From: Stentor coeruleus
Lineage: Eukaryota > Ciliophora > Heterotrichea > Heterotrichida > Stentoridae
Direction of reading: 5' to 3'
Assembly: GCA_001970955.1 (NCBI GenBank)
Contig: MPUH01000336.1
Location: 1 to 64,000 of the forward strand
DNA length: 64,000 nucleotides
The notes below the pieces were generated by a model. The model had not been told where the DNA came from. It was given only the letters and a program-made list of their open reading frames with translations, and made no database searches. Positions 1 through 10,369 of the stretch are shown piece after piece. Numbering within the stretch: the first letter of the stretch is position 1; each line of letters starts with the position of its first letter. A program made the translations under genes and the position numbers.

Positions 1-276
1 AATATCTTCAAATAAAAAAATCAAAAATTTGGTAACATCCAAGTTATTTTATAACAATATTATAAATCAAAAAAATCAAACTCTTACCTTAAAATTATTT
101 TTCTCACACACTCCTATTATATAATTTTTATTCAATACAATATTATATCTAATCATATCACTACATTACAAACTCATATTTAAAAACCTTAAACTATACC
201 CAAATAAAATCATTTATCAACAAAATCTCAACCTTATTTTTCCTAACATCCTTAATATTACTACTATTCTAAACCA

Positions 277-1584
277 CTAAAAATGATGTTCATTTCCAAT
301 AACCGATCTTTCAAGCTCTGTATCTATTGAAACAATAGTTTTTCTTTTATGTGTAACATCATAGAAATATCCACTTCCGAAAATGTATACAATTAAATAA
401 ACAAACGTAGCCCCAGAGGCAATAACACAGCAAGTTTCAATACTAAAAAAATCAGAAATCATTCCAGCATACATCGGCCCTATAATCTCCCCAACAGCAC
501 ATGCAGTAACAGCATATCCACATATACGTTCATCAATAATATCATCATGTTTATACCCATAATCTTGAACAACACTTTTTTGCATATAAGGAATACTAAA
601 CACTAAATATAAATTACTATAAGTAAAACATTGTCCTATACTGATAACTGGTAAAGATAATATAACAACCCAAACCTCATTAGGATAAATAGCAGTCCAA
701 GGTCCTAACATAGAATATCCTAAAGCTAAACAAAACACTCCTATTATCATAAAAAGTCTCTCATTAGCATTTCTTAATACAGCTCCTGATATCAAAGATA
801 CCGCCAAATAAAAACCACTTTGAAAAGCAAAACATAAAGATACATACAAAGGATCTAAATCATAACTTCTCAAATGTACTTCAAGAATTGTGGCTAAAAG
901 TCCGGATGAAAATAGATATGTCGTATCCATAAGCACACTAAGAAAAATTCTCTAAGTAATTTTTACAGGTTTTAAAAGTAATGGGATTGTGTTAATTTCT
1001 GCATCAACAATTTTTAGTTCTCTGAATTTTCCTAACATTTTCCATGCTATAGGTGTAAAAGCTAAAGCTGTTGAGCCAAGGAAAATCAAAGCACCGAATA
1101 ATTGTAAAAAATATAAACTTGCCCCTATAACTGGACCAAGAGTTAATCCTACACCAACTGCAGCTTCCATACGGCCAATCATTGTCACAGCTTTATCTGG
1201 ATAGTCTGATATAAAAATTGAAGTCACTGAAATGAAAACACATCCTGAAGCCCAGCCACTAAAAGCTCGGGAAAAAACACTTAGGACAAGGAGAGTGTTT
1301 TTTTCACAACTTTCAATAGGGCTAAGTACTAGCATTGACATCCCTGTAAGTATGAAGCTAGCAGTTACTACTGATTTACGGCCAATCTTAAGCATAATCT
1401 TTCCGAGAAAAGGTGTGATAAGAATTTTTGCAATAGGATTTAAACTGAATATCAACCCTATAAGCCATAGGTCAACACCTTTAGATTCGGCAATTCCAGG
1501 ATAGAATGGGAATATTAAAGTAAATGAGCTGCATACAAAAAGAAGAGCTATGTAAAGTGCTGTTTGTTTTGATATTTGTCCCAT
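277..1584 (-). CDS. MFS transporter, SLC18B1-like, one 15-nt intron
   Basis: A 430-residue polytopic membrane protein of the major facilitator superfamily, probably an organic cation/polyamine/monoamine-type exporter of vesicles or plasma membrane. The first half has a motif-A-like loop (GKIMLKIGRKS) between helices 2 and 3 and a motif-C-like segment (GLTLGPVIGA) in helix 5. This arrangement recalls SLC18B1 and the vesicular amine transporters. The frame is closed by a TAG, but removing a 15-nt intron at 952-966 (GTAAAAATTACTTAG on the minus strand, phase 0) joins it exactly to the C-terminal half, which carries the remaining helices. Without the splice each half would have about six helices. 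The start is the first ATG, preceded by an AT-rich leader. Superfamily is certain; substrate is inferred only from family resemblance. Confidence 0.85.
952..966 (-). other. 15-nt intron in the MFS transporter gene
   Basis: Minus-strand GTAAAAATTACTTAG, phase 0, ends in a TAG that would stop translation. Removing it joins two MFS half-proteins in frame. Confidence 0.9.
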
Positions 1585-2833
1585 TTATATTATGTTTATT
1601 TTTGGGATCATCAGAATTTACCGCAAATATTCTACTGCTTATAATAAGAGATAGGATGTTAATTAGATAGTTTAGAATATTATTTTATAATAAAGTATGT
1701 TTGTATATATTAACAGAATAGATAAATTTTAAACTTTTTTTTAGAAATATTTTAATGGATTTTGATAAACTAAATAATTAGGGAAGAGGATAATCGAATA
1801 GTAAATATATATAAAAATAGAATTTTTGCTATCTTATATATTTTTGTCGAGCTTATCAGAAGACAAGTATAAAATACGTGGGATAATAAAATATAATAAA
1901 TGTTATCATGAAAATTGCTATAATGGGCTAAAAATTTTATGCCAAGTAGTTTATTTGTAAAAAGTAGGGCAAAGAAAAAGATACTTATAAGGCTGCTTAA
2001 AATAATTCAGAAATTATTTTAAAAGCAGTGTAAAAGTAAAAATTTAAATTAAGCTTTATGAATTCAAATGAAAAGCTATAGTTTTTTCAGAAAAGTTGTT
2101 TTGATTGTAATTTTTAAGCTGCTTTAATCTGCACGGATAATGCTTATTGAGAGATTAGTGACTTGCATAATATCTTTAATAATTAAGATCATAGCAAAAA
2201 AAAACTATATGGATTTCTTTATAGCATTAAAGAAAGTAAAACAAGTGTATTTTATAATTCTATCATGTAAAAAACACTCTTAAGCGAAAGTTTTATATGT
2301 AAAAAATTTATCAATGAATATATAATACTATATAAAAATTATCGGTCTCTTTATAGGCTCTTGAACTATTTTTAAGGTGTTTAGCATTTTATATGAACTC
2401 ATAATCTACTTTCTAAGCATAGCATGACTATTTCATATAAAATTTATCACAAATGAGAATACATCTTAATAAAATTGTTATTAAATACAATTTCCAGAGA
2501 AAAATTTCAAATAAATCTAGAGAAAACAAGCATTTAATCAGCCAGCATTGTTAATATTCTATTTAACCAAAAAACTCTTGAAGAAATCTTAAAACATTCA
2601 GATGAAATCCATAAAAATATCAAAAATCTTTACAGAAAGTACATAAAAAAGAAACTTACACATAATAAATACAACAAAACTATTTTTTTATCATAACATC
2701 ACCACTAAATATTTACTTAATTCCTCACAATTTAAGCAAAAATCCTTTCACATATCTTTTCTGATAAAATTTTATTTTATAAGGCATTCAATTGCAAGTA
2801 AATCTATATGAATGGTGACGTATTATAATAAAT
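1585..2833. other. Intergenic region without recognised gene
   Basis: About 1.2 kb of AT-rich DNA between the divergent transporter and small orphan genes. The first 800 bases are G-containing and C-poor on the plus strand, the last 450 C-containing and G-poor, as expected for two 5' flanks facing away from each other. An ATG-less open stretch near 2545-2695 is noted among the rejected items. No RNA gene or repeat was seen. Confidence 0.6.
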
Positions 2834-3052
2834 ATGTCACTATTTAATTCGTTAATGCTAGCGAAAAATGTACGTGAGTCTATAAAACCACATAAAACCA
2901 CTCAGCCCATAAAAGAAACTTCTCAAGGGGCCATACGTATGCCAAAATTAAATTTTGACTATGTAAAAATTTTAAAGCCAGCATTTTCGAGAGCCACTTT
3001 CTATCCACTCGAATTTTTACGCTCAAAAGTTGAAGAAAGTTTCGGGAACTAA
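2834..3052 (+). CDS. Small hypothetical protein (72 aa)
   Basis: An unrecognised 72-residue basic protein without membrane segment or signal peptide. Its ATG lies in the context ATAATAAATATG, which recurs at well-supported starts in this window (for example the P5B ATPase). The flanks also fit a real gene: the 400 bases before it are G-poor, and the 450 bases after its TAA are C-poor and G-rich, the pattern seen around the clear genes here. No homologue is recognised, so it could still be a chance frame. Isolated, with no close neighbour. Confidence 0.5.
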   Translation: MSLFNSLMLAKNVRESIKPHKTTQPIKETSQGAIRMPKLNFDYVKILKPAFSRATFYPLEFLRSKVEESFGN

Positions 3053-3938
3053 CTTTTATAGAGACTTTAGAAAGAACATTTAATGTTTTAATAGATTAGT
3101 TTAAAAAAAATTGTTAGAAGTTTAAATAAATCCAAAACTTTTTTGGATTGGTGAAGAATATTTTTTATAAGAAAAGTGTATAGGGAAGTTTAATTATATA
3201 AGAAATTACTTTAGAAGGTTTATGGAAATTTCTAAGATAGTTTGAGTCTTTTTGAGTTATGTGAACTTAGAAAAGATAGGATAATGGAGTATAGTTTATA
3301 TGGGGTTTATAATAGATTTTTTTCTCTAGGATGTAATTAGATTTATCAAAAAAATGCTTAGTGTTTATATGTAAGGTACTATCAGAATGGAATTTAATTT
3401 AGTTTTGTAATATATATATTTTTATTCTTATTTGTATTTACATGTATAGTATAGTTGTTTCATAGTTTTTTCTTTTAAATATATATGCTTAGTCTGCCTT
3501 TAAAAATATGAAAAGATTATAAATGTATAAGTTTAGACTATATTTCATTTGTATTACTTAAACTACCTTATTATATAAATTATATACTACCAACAAATAA
3601 GGCAATCTTAAATAGACTATAAAACCAAAACATCACTAGTTAATCCACACTTATTAAATTCTCATTTCTATAATAATCATTAAGCCGAATACATCATAAA
3701 ATTCATAAATTATAATCTTCCTGCCAACTCATCTTGAAAATATCCCTTTTCTTACAAGCCATTACCATATTAAATAATATATTAAAATCATTCCTCCATA
3801 TGCCAAACAAAAATCAGTTTATTTTCTGAGCTCTTAAAAAAAGTCCTAATCATTTCATTTTATAATCTGTTATACCCTTATTCACATTACATATTAAGTA
3901 TCCAAATAGAATTTTTAATATATTTCCAATACTATATA
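3053..3938. other. Intergenic region without recognised gene
   Basis: About 890 bases, G-rich and C-poor on the plus strand up to roughly 3540 and C-rich, G-poor after it. This fits a 3' flank followed by the 5' flank of the kinase gene. No other feature seen. Confidence 0.6.
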
Positions 3939-5381
3939 ATGACAGAATCAGAAGGTGAAGTAAAACCAATAGTTAGAGATATTAAGTCTATTCCTGAAGA
4001 CAATCGATATCAAATAGTAGAAATTTCTCCTAAAGGTCGCTTCTCACGAGTAAGATTAACATAGTTTAAAAAAGAACTAGGAATAGGAGCATTCAAAGCT
4101 GTCTACAAAGCTGTAGATAATGAAATAGGATGCGAAGTAGCTTGGAATGTCCTTAAAACCCACAGGATGAACAAAGCCGAAAAAGAGCGTGTCCGTGACG
4201 AAATCATGCTAATACAAAAACTAAAACACCCAAAGATAATCCATTTCATAAAAGCTTGGCACAATCGGGAAAAAGAAGAAGTGGTTTTTATCACAGAAAT
4301 TATGACAGGTGGTTCTCTCAATCAATATCTAAAAAGAATAAAAAAACCTCATCTAAGGGTTATTAAACAATGGGGAAAAGATATTCTAGAAGGCTTAGAA
4401 TACCTTCATTCCCAAAAACCATATCCAGTAATCCATCGTGACTTAAAATGTGATAATATATTTGTCAGTTCAAGTACAGGAGATGTTAGAATAGGGGATT
4501 TAGGTTTAAGTACATTCATGAAGAATTCGCATAATAAAACAATACTTGGTACTCCTCAATATATGGCCCCAGAATTATATGAAGAACGTTATGGTCCAAG
4601 TGTTGATATATATTCTTTTGGATTATGTGTTCTTGAATTATGCACACATAGCGTACCATATTCTGAATGTAAAACACCTCTTGAGATATATAATAGGGTT
4701 ATATCAGGTATAAAACCTCAAGCTTTAGATAGGATATTAGACTTTGAGGTTAAAGAATTTATTGAATTATGTTTAAGTCCAGTTGATCAAAGACCTCATG
4801 CACATGAATTACTTGAGAATAACTTTTTAGTTATTGATGAGAATGATGAGAGAGTACATCACCCTGTTTTAATAAAAGATGAAGATTTTAGTTTGATACC
4901 AACTTTGAGTGAGCCACAAACACCTAAGATTATGGAAATGTCTATAAAAAAAGATTGTAGGGAGCAAGGCTCGCCGATTAGAAATGAGAAAAAAAATGAA
5001 AAAGAACAAATTACTCCATCTATAATGGAAGTTTCACAACAAAAGGTTGGTAAAGAAGAGGAAAAAGAAGTGAAGATTGAACTTAAAGTTGGGTTTAGAG
5101 ACCCTTTGGCTAAGAAAACTAAGAATGTCAAATTGGATTTTGTTTATAATATGCTTAAGGATACTCCTGATGGAATTTCTGAAGAAATTATTTTAGCATT
5201 TTCTGTAGACCCTTCTTATGGACAGGTATTAACACAGGCTATAAGAGATAAGATTATTGAAACGTTTAAAGGGAATAGCAATGAGGAGGTTAAGAAATTA
5301 AAGAATCATTGCAGAAATGACTCGAAAGCATCTAGGATTAGTATGAATAAAACTATACCGATTACATCTATTCCAAAATGA
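3939..5381 (+). CDS. WNK-type (with-no-lysine) serine/threonine kinase
   Basis: A 475-residue protein kinase of the WNK family, which in other eukaryotes senses chloride and osmotic state and controls ion transport. Exon 1 (37 codons) ends before a 15-nt phase-0 intron at 4050-4064; exon 2 then runs to a TGA. The glycine loop reads GIGAFKAVYK, with the catalytic lysine moved to K48, and the usual VAIK site is VAWN (N65). Both are hallmarks of WNK kinases, as is the pre-domain phrase EISPKGRF. HRDLKCDN places the catalytic Asp near 163 and DLG near 181; GTPQYMAPE follows. After the kinase domain, residues around 390-440 (KKTKNVKLDF onward) resemble the OSR1_C-like autoinhibitory domain that follows the kinase in WNKs. 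Family assignment is firm; physiological role in this cell is inferred. Confidence 0.92.
4050..4064 (+). other. 15-nt intron in the WNK kinase gene
   Basis: GTAAGATTAACATAG, phase 0. Removing it joins the conserved EISPKGRFSR segment to the FKKELGIGAF glycine loop. Left in, its final TAG ends the frame. Confidence 0.95.
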
Positions 5382-5955
5382 ACTAAATTAGCCTTATATA
5401 CCTTATTTATAATCAATCTTTCAATCTTAATATAATTTTATATCTATTAAACTTTTCACGTAATTTAAAGCATCACAAAACCTAAATTTCAATATTCTAA
5501 ACAAGCATTAACCATTATTTTCTAATCTTCCAATATTTTATAGATAACTTTAGTCTTCAATTTGATAAAATATAATTCTGTTCTATTAAATTTTTATTCT
5601 GCACTTATCACAAACCTATAATAGCAATCCAATATCATCTCTTCCTCTTAAACAACTAAACACTTAACAACCCCTCCACTCCAACCCATTTTTTCACTAC
5701 CCTTCACAACTTTCACATCCAACATAATTTTATCAATCATTTTCCCTAATCCAAAAAAACCCAAACCAGCCTTTAATCAAATCATTATCTTTTCAATCTT
5801 ATCCCAAAAAAAAAAAACTTTAAACCTTTATAAACCCTTGAATTATCCTTATCTTTAACCCCCTAATAATATAAATTTAAACTACTCATATCATCTTGAT
5901 ACGATACATAATTTAACAAAGCTATCGAAAAAATGGGTAAATTATAACCATATAA
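5382..5955. other. Intergenic region, upstream of superoxide dismutase
   Basis: About 570 bases, strongly C-rich and G-poor on the plus strand between 5450 and 5870, the 5'-flank pattern of this genome. The kinase gene seems to have almost no G-rich 3' flank. No gene seen. Confidence 0.6.
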
Positions 5956-6600
5956 ATGTCTCATACCTTGCCTGCCCTTCCATATAGTCTCAATGCTCTT
6001 GAGCCTCATATGGACGCAATGACTGTAGAACTTCATTGGAGTAAGCATCATCAAACTTATATCACAAAACTCAACGAAGCTTTACCTGCATTCTCTGATC
6101 GCATATCATTAGATTTAGCATCACTTCAAAAAGTAGTCGCAGGGACAAATGCAGCTGTAATCAACAATGCTGGTGGTCATTATAATCATTGCTTATATTG
6201 GCAGAATCTCGCTCCAATTGGATCATCAAATCCTCAACCTTTTGGGGATCTAGCTGGGCTTATTGACAGTAGTTTTGGTTCATTTGATGAATTTAAGCAA
6301 AAATTCACCACTGCTGCTGTTTCAAGGTTTGCATCAGGCTGGGCCTTTTTAACATTGAAAAATGATGGAACTTTGGCTGTTCATAATACACCAGGACATG
6401 ATAATCCTCTTATGGATGGGATTGGAGATGTTCATGGTATTCCAATATTAACATGTGATATTTGGGAACATGCTTATTATTTGAAATATCAGAATAGAAG
6501 ACCTGAATTTGTGGAAAATTGGTGGAGAATTGTTAATTGGGATGCTGTTGTTAACAACTTTGAGAAGTATGCCAAGAATGGACAAGCTGTTCCATTTTAA
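5956..6600 (+). CDS. Iron/manganese superoxide dismutase
   Basis: A 214-residue Fe/Mn-family superoxide dismutase that disproportionates superoxide to oxygen and hydrogen peroxide. The N-terminal hairpin has WSKHHQTY with ligand H31 and gateway Y35; NHCLYW gives ligand H78; DIWEHAYY gives D168 and H172. All four metal ligands are present and length is normal for the family. The start is fixed by an in-frame TAA just before the ATG, and the protein begins directly at the mature-enzyme sequence (LPALPYSLNALEPH), so there is no visible mitochondrial presequence. Metal type is unclear. The position of the Fe-type Gln69 is Gly74 (AGGHYNH), as in Mn enzymes, but the Mn-type C-terminal Gln is His148 (PGHDNP). 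A His at this site is known in a minority of family members. Confidence 0.93.
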   Translation: MSHTLPALPYSLNALEPHMDAMTVELHWSKHHQTYITKLNEALPAFSDRISLDLASLQKVVAGTNAAVINNAGGHYNHCLYWQNLAPIGSSNPQPFGDLAGLIDSSFGSFDEFKQKFTTAAVSRFASGWAFLTLKNDGTLAVHNTPGHDNPLMDGIGDVHGIPILTCDIWEHAYYLKYQNRRPEFVENWWRIVNWDAVVNNFEKYAKNGQAVPF

Positions 6601-7078
6601 TTAGATAAGAAATTATATGCTTTTGGAAATTAGTTTATGGATTATTGGTGAAAATGAGGAGGATTTGATAAAGTGAGGATGATTTGGTTCTGAAAATTAT
6701 GATGGCTATTTTGGTTTTTTATGCTGAGTAATAGAGAGAAAATAATTTTTATATAACAATGAAGAAGGATGCTATAAAATATTATATACTATTAAATGAA
6801 TACAAACACGAATAAGCCAAAAATTATAATTTTGGTAATAATAAACTAAAATCTTCCAAGCGTTATATTTTCATCCCTTGTTCTGATTTAAAACACCCTT
6901 TTTCAAAATCTGCATCAATCCACACATCCCAATTGCATTTATTTAAAAATCTTTAATTATTCCTTTCAATCTTAATTATCCTATCGATTATCAAAACTCC
7001 CTAATTCTCACCATATTCATCATCTCCCAATCTTATCCACCCTAATAAACTTTTCCTTATATTATATATATAATATTC
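6601..7078. other. Intergenic region without recognised gene
   Basis: About 480 bases. G-rich, C-poor until about 6780 (3' flank of the dismutase), then C-rich, G-poor to the next ATG (5' flank). The change is sharp and there is no other feature. Confidence 0.65.
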
Positions 7079-7894
7079 ATGTCGCAAATTTCAACTGCAA
7101 CATCAAGACCCCGGTCAGCATCATCCAACAGAAGATCAAAGCCTGTAAAAATGCCAGAAGAATATATACCTAAAGCTGTTCCAATAAAAACACGAGCTCA
7201 TTCTGGTCTTAAAATTGAAGATAAACTCTTAAACTACCACGCTCAAACAAAAAAACGTTTAGAAGTATTAAAAAAGACCCTAGAGCAAGATAAACTGAAA
7301 GAACTCCAAGAAAAACCTAAAATCACAGAAAAATCGCGTATTCTCGCTGAAATTTATGAAAGAAAATACTTTCAGCAACTTATAGAAGCTAAAGATATAC
7401 CAAAAACAACTAATACTCAAAAAATAACCCTTGAAAACCAATCTCAACCTAATGAATTCACTATAAGCCATCTACTTCCTAATAAGATTACTGTAGAGTC
7501 TATACCTTTTACCCAAAAAGACCCTATGCCAACAAAAAAACGTGTCAAATCTTTATTAAACCTTTCAGCCCTTGAAAAAAATAACCCTTATATTGATACC
7601 ATGAAAGAAGATGGAGATGATTCTCATGTAGAAAATTGTAAAAATTCCCTAGCCGAATGCACATTTTCTCAATTGACAGTAAATAAAAATATTATTAAAA
7701 AGAACCTTGGTGAAAGCTATAACAATAGCTTTGTATCTACACCTTTATCTGTAGAAACTTTTACAGACTGCTCTGAAAATCAAGTTAAGAATAAAAATAA
7801 GCCGAAAGGATATAAGGTTTTAACACCTTTTCAAGTGAAGATTTCTTTTAAGTGTGGAATTGATTTAAGGAGTTTTTTGAAAAGAGCTAAGTGA
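7079..7894 (+). CDS. Hypothetical basic, low-complexity protein (271 aa)
   Basis: Not recognised. The N-terminal 35 residues are rich in Ser, Arg and Thr. Residues about 45-110 are highly charged and likely helical (KLLNYHAQTKKRLEVLKK onward), with a PKITEKSRILAEIYERKY segment. The rest is Ser/Asn/Lys rich and likely disordered. No membrane helix or signal peptide. The ATG follows an AT-rich stretch, and flanks show the normal 5' G-poor and 3' C-poor pattern, so the gene is probably real. Function unknown; a cytoskeletal or ciliary role would be a guess. Confidence 0.7.
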   Translation: MSQISTATSRPRSASSNRRSKPVKMPEEYIPKAVPIKTRAHSGLKIEDKLLNYHAQTKKRLEVLKKTLEQDKLKELQEKPKITEKSRILAEIYERKYFQQLIEAKDIPKTTNTQKITLENQSQPNEFTISHLLPNKITVESIPFTQKDPMPTKKRVKSLLNLSALEKNNPYIDTMKEDGDDSHVENCKNSLAECTFSQLTVNKNIIKKNLGESYNNSFVSTPLSVETFTDCSENQVKNKNKPKGYKVLTPFQVKISFKCGIDLRSFLKRAK

Positions 7895-8790
7895 AGAAAA
7901 TAATTAGGAATTATTTAATATTTGCACTTCTAATATTGTGGAAGCTTAAATTTGTTTGTAAGGTAATGGGTATATTAAAAAATTATATGAGTATTTTTAA
8001 GGATAAATGTGAAGGTAAAAAAAATTTACACAGTGTAATCTGTATGCTTGTTATAATATGAAAGGCTTGATGAATAATAAATTAGTAAGAATTTCTGGGT
8101 TAAATGAATTTTTCTTATAGAAAACAAGTATTTATAATTGATAGCCGCTAACTGTTAGGGAAAATGAGTTGCTTATGTGGTAATTTAAAATTGAAGCGCG
8201 CATAAAGAAATTGCCAAAAATATGTAACCATTAAAAAGGACACTATTTTTGAAAAGATCAAATTTGCAATGTAGAAAAATAATGAAATTGTTTATTATTG
8301 GGTTAATTAAATCAAAATAAAAAAAGTTCAAGAATAGAAGATGCTCATATAGAAACAGTAAGGCGATATTTTTGTATTTTTCGCTTCTAAATAGAATGAA
8401 ATTTAGATGAAGGCGACATGATAATAAGTAATGAAGAAATTATTGTTGAGATTGATTAGAGTAAATTTAGTAAAGAATAAGTACCATAGAGGTCATCTAA
8501 TCAAAGGGATTTAGATAGTTGATATCATAAAAGCATCATAAATTCCATTATTGATTTTAGACGTCCAAATTTAATATATACAAAAACAATATCACTCATA
8601 GAATAAGACTTTCATCAATTTAAAAAAAAGCCTTATTTTACAATAAAATTCTCAAAATTATATACAATCCCATAATATTCTCTATATTTAATTGCAAATA
8701 CTAATCACAATATCGTGTAATAATTTAACATAACTATCCACTTCATAGTAAAGATTAAAAATAAACAATTTGTAAGGAATCCAAAGAGTA
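7895..8790. other. Intergenic region without recognised gene
   Basis: About 900 bases. G-containing and C-poor to about 8500, then C-rich and G-poor to the next gene. Several short open stretches near 8410-8520 contain multiple stops and no intron that repairs them. Nothing else seen. Confidence 0.55.
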
Positions 8791-10134
8791 ATGGTTTATA
8801 TAGAAATGTCAAAACAATCAAGTTTATCATCAGCCAAACTGCTTTTCAGACCAAAACTAAAACCTACTTTAACTGAAGGTTCTTTATCCAGCATCAAGAA
8901 ATCCTCAAAATCTTCATACAAAGTTCCTACATCTGTTGAAAAATTTACCCATACCTTAAACAACGAAAATTTCACACAGACCACAAACGACCCTAGAGAA
9001 ATCCGAGAGAATTTGCAAGTCCTTAACTCCAAATTTTCAATAATAAACCCTTCTTTGAAAAAAAAGTTAAGACTTAAATCTTCATGTTTAAGCGAGAAAA
9101 TTGATCCAAGAAGATCATCTAAAGCTAGTCATGTATTAGCAAAAACTTTAGTAAACCCGACAAACTCTATAAAAAAAAGTTCACAAAAACACTCAATCCT
9201 TCCAAGTATAGTGAAAAAATCATTACCTATATCAAAAGTGTTAAAAAAAGCTCGGATTTTTATCAGAACCGCAGCCCATCTAAGCCATGATTCATTAGTT
9301 TCTATAGAAAATGAGAATGAAAAAGATAAGAATGATGATTTAGATACAAGTTCAGAACTTGAAGATTATGAGTGTCAACAAGAAAAATATACAATTTCTT
9401 GCTTAATATCAGGACAACTTATAGATAGTTTCTTTGATGATATTTGCCAAAAAATATCCCAAGAATCATATAACGAAGTCTTTTTAGCCCATTTAATATT
9501 ATTCTCCAGTTCTGTTTTAGATAAATATTTACAAGAAGTTCTTGCATTTGAAGTTTATGATTCAGCTTGTAAAGCATATGCTTTATCTAAAGAAATAGAA
9601 TATTTAGATTCTCATGAAAAAATATATAAAGAAACTATAGAAGAAGAAATTAATACAATTGTCGAAGTTTTGATTAAAGAAAGATTTTCCTTAGAACTTT
9701 GTGAATCTTTTATTAATAATTACTCAATTGATGATATTGTGAAAGAAGCGGTATCTGATGAGACACAAGCAAAAGATACAATTGTGACGATAATTATAAA
9801 TCAATTATTAGAAGATTTTTATAGTGAAGAGTGGTTTGATATTTTGATTGAAGATGAGATAAATGAAGCTCGGCTTTTAAGCCTTTGGAAACTTTTTCCT
9901 GAGAAATTACAGAAAGACTATTATAAAACTCATTCATCTCAACTTATAAATAAGTTAGCAGAACTCATATATTATGATTACCTTAATGATATTGTTGGTG
10001 AGTTCTGGCCTATGGCAATTGTTAATAGTTTATTCAGAAATCCTAACACAGAGGATATAGAAATTATAATGCCTCTAATAAGAGTGCCAATTCAAGCTAG
10101 GCGCAGGTTGACTATATGTACTTTTATTAATTAA
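8791..10134 (+). CDS. Hypothetical protein with acidic helical C-terminal domain (447 aa)
   Basis: Not recognised. Residues 1-150 are basic and Ser/Lys rich, probably disordered. Residues 160-205 are acidic (ENEKDKNDDLD). Residues 205-430 form a long hydrophobic-patterned, all-helical acidic region with no obvious repeat or catalytic motif. The first ATG gives MVYIEM; the ATG five codons on (8806) is an equally possible start. No membrane segment. The two-part build, disordered basic head and helical acidic body, is common in ciliate cytoskeletal proteins, but no homologue can be named from sequence alone. Confidence 0.75.
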   Translation: MVYIEMSKQSSLSSAKLLFRPKLKPTLTEGSLSSIKKSSKSSYKVPTSVEKFTHTLNNENFTQTTNDPREIRENLQVLNSKFSIINPSLKKKLRLKSSCLSEKIDPRRSSKASHVLAKTLVNPTNSIKKSSQKHSILPSIVKKSLPISKVLKKARIFIRTAAHLSHDSLVSIENENEKDKNDDLDTSSELEDYECQQEKYTISCLISGQLIDSFFDDICQKISQESYNEVFLAHLILFSSSVLDKYLQEVLAFEVYDSACKAYALSKEIEYLDSHEKIYKETIEEEINTIVEVLIKERFSLELCESFINNYSIDDIVKEAVSDETQAKDTIVTIIINQLLEDFYSEEWFDILIEDEINEARLLSLWKLFPEKLQKDYYKTHSSQLINKLAELIYYDYLNDIVGEFWPMAIVNSLFRNPNTEDIEIIMPLIRVPIQARRRLTICTFIN

Positions 10135-10197
10135 AAATTTTAATCTTTCTTATAAAATATAAATGGATCATAGGCTTTGTGAAGGGTTTATGAGTAG

Positions 10198-10304
10198 GTG
10201 TCAATTAAATATTAGATAAACAAAAAAATTATGCCTAATATTCAAGTTGANGTGTCAATTAAATATTAGATAAACAAAAAAATTATGCCTAATATTCAAG
10301 TTGA
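10198..10304. repeat. Scaffold-join duplication around N at 10251
   Basis: A 53-bp stretch (10198-10250) is repeated exactly at 10252-10304 with a single N between. This is the signature of two overlapping contig ends joined without merging. It lies in the short space between convergent genes and breaks no coding frame. Confidence 0.9.
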
Positions 10305-10369
10305 AAAACCTTGCAAAAAGCATAATTTAGATTGTGGAAATTCTTTAAAGCTTAAGTAATTTAAAATAT

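Noticed and set aside
2545-2695. ATG-less open stretch with protein-like sequence (LEEILKHSDEIHKN and onward)
   Set aside because: No start codon, no usable intron upstream, and it lies in the A-rich 5' flank of the small gene; chance open frame is more likely.
7638-7652. In-frame 15-nt GT..TAG string (GTAAAAATTCCCTAG) inside the 271-aa gene, a possible hidden phase-1 intron
   Set aside because: Position 10 is C, while all seven proven introns have A there; the frame is open without splicing, so it is left as coding.
8400-8520. Short open pieces near ATGATAATAAGTAATG
   Set aside because: Several stops in all frames, and the only 15-nt candidate intron lies after the first stop.
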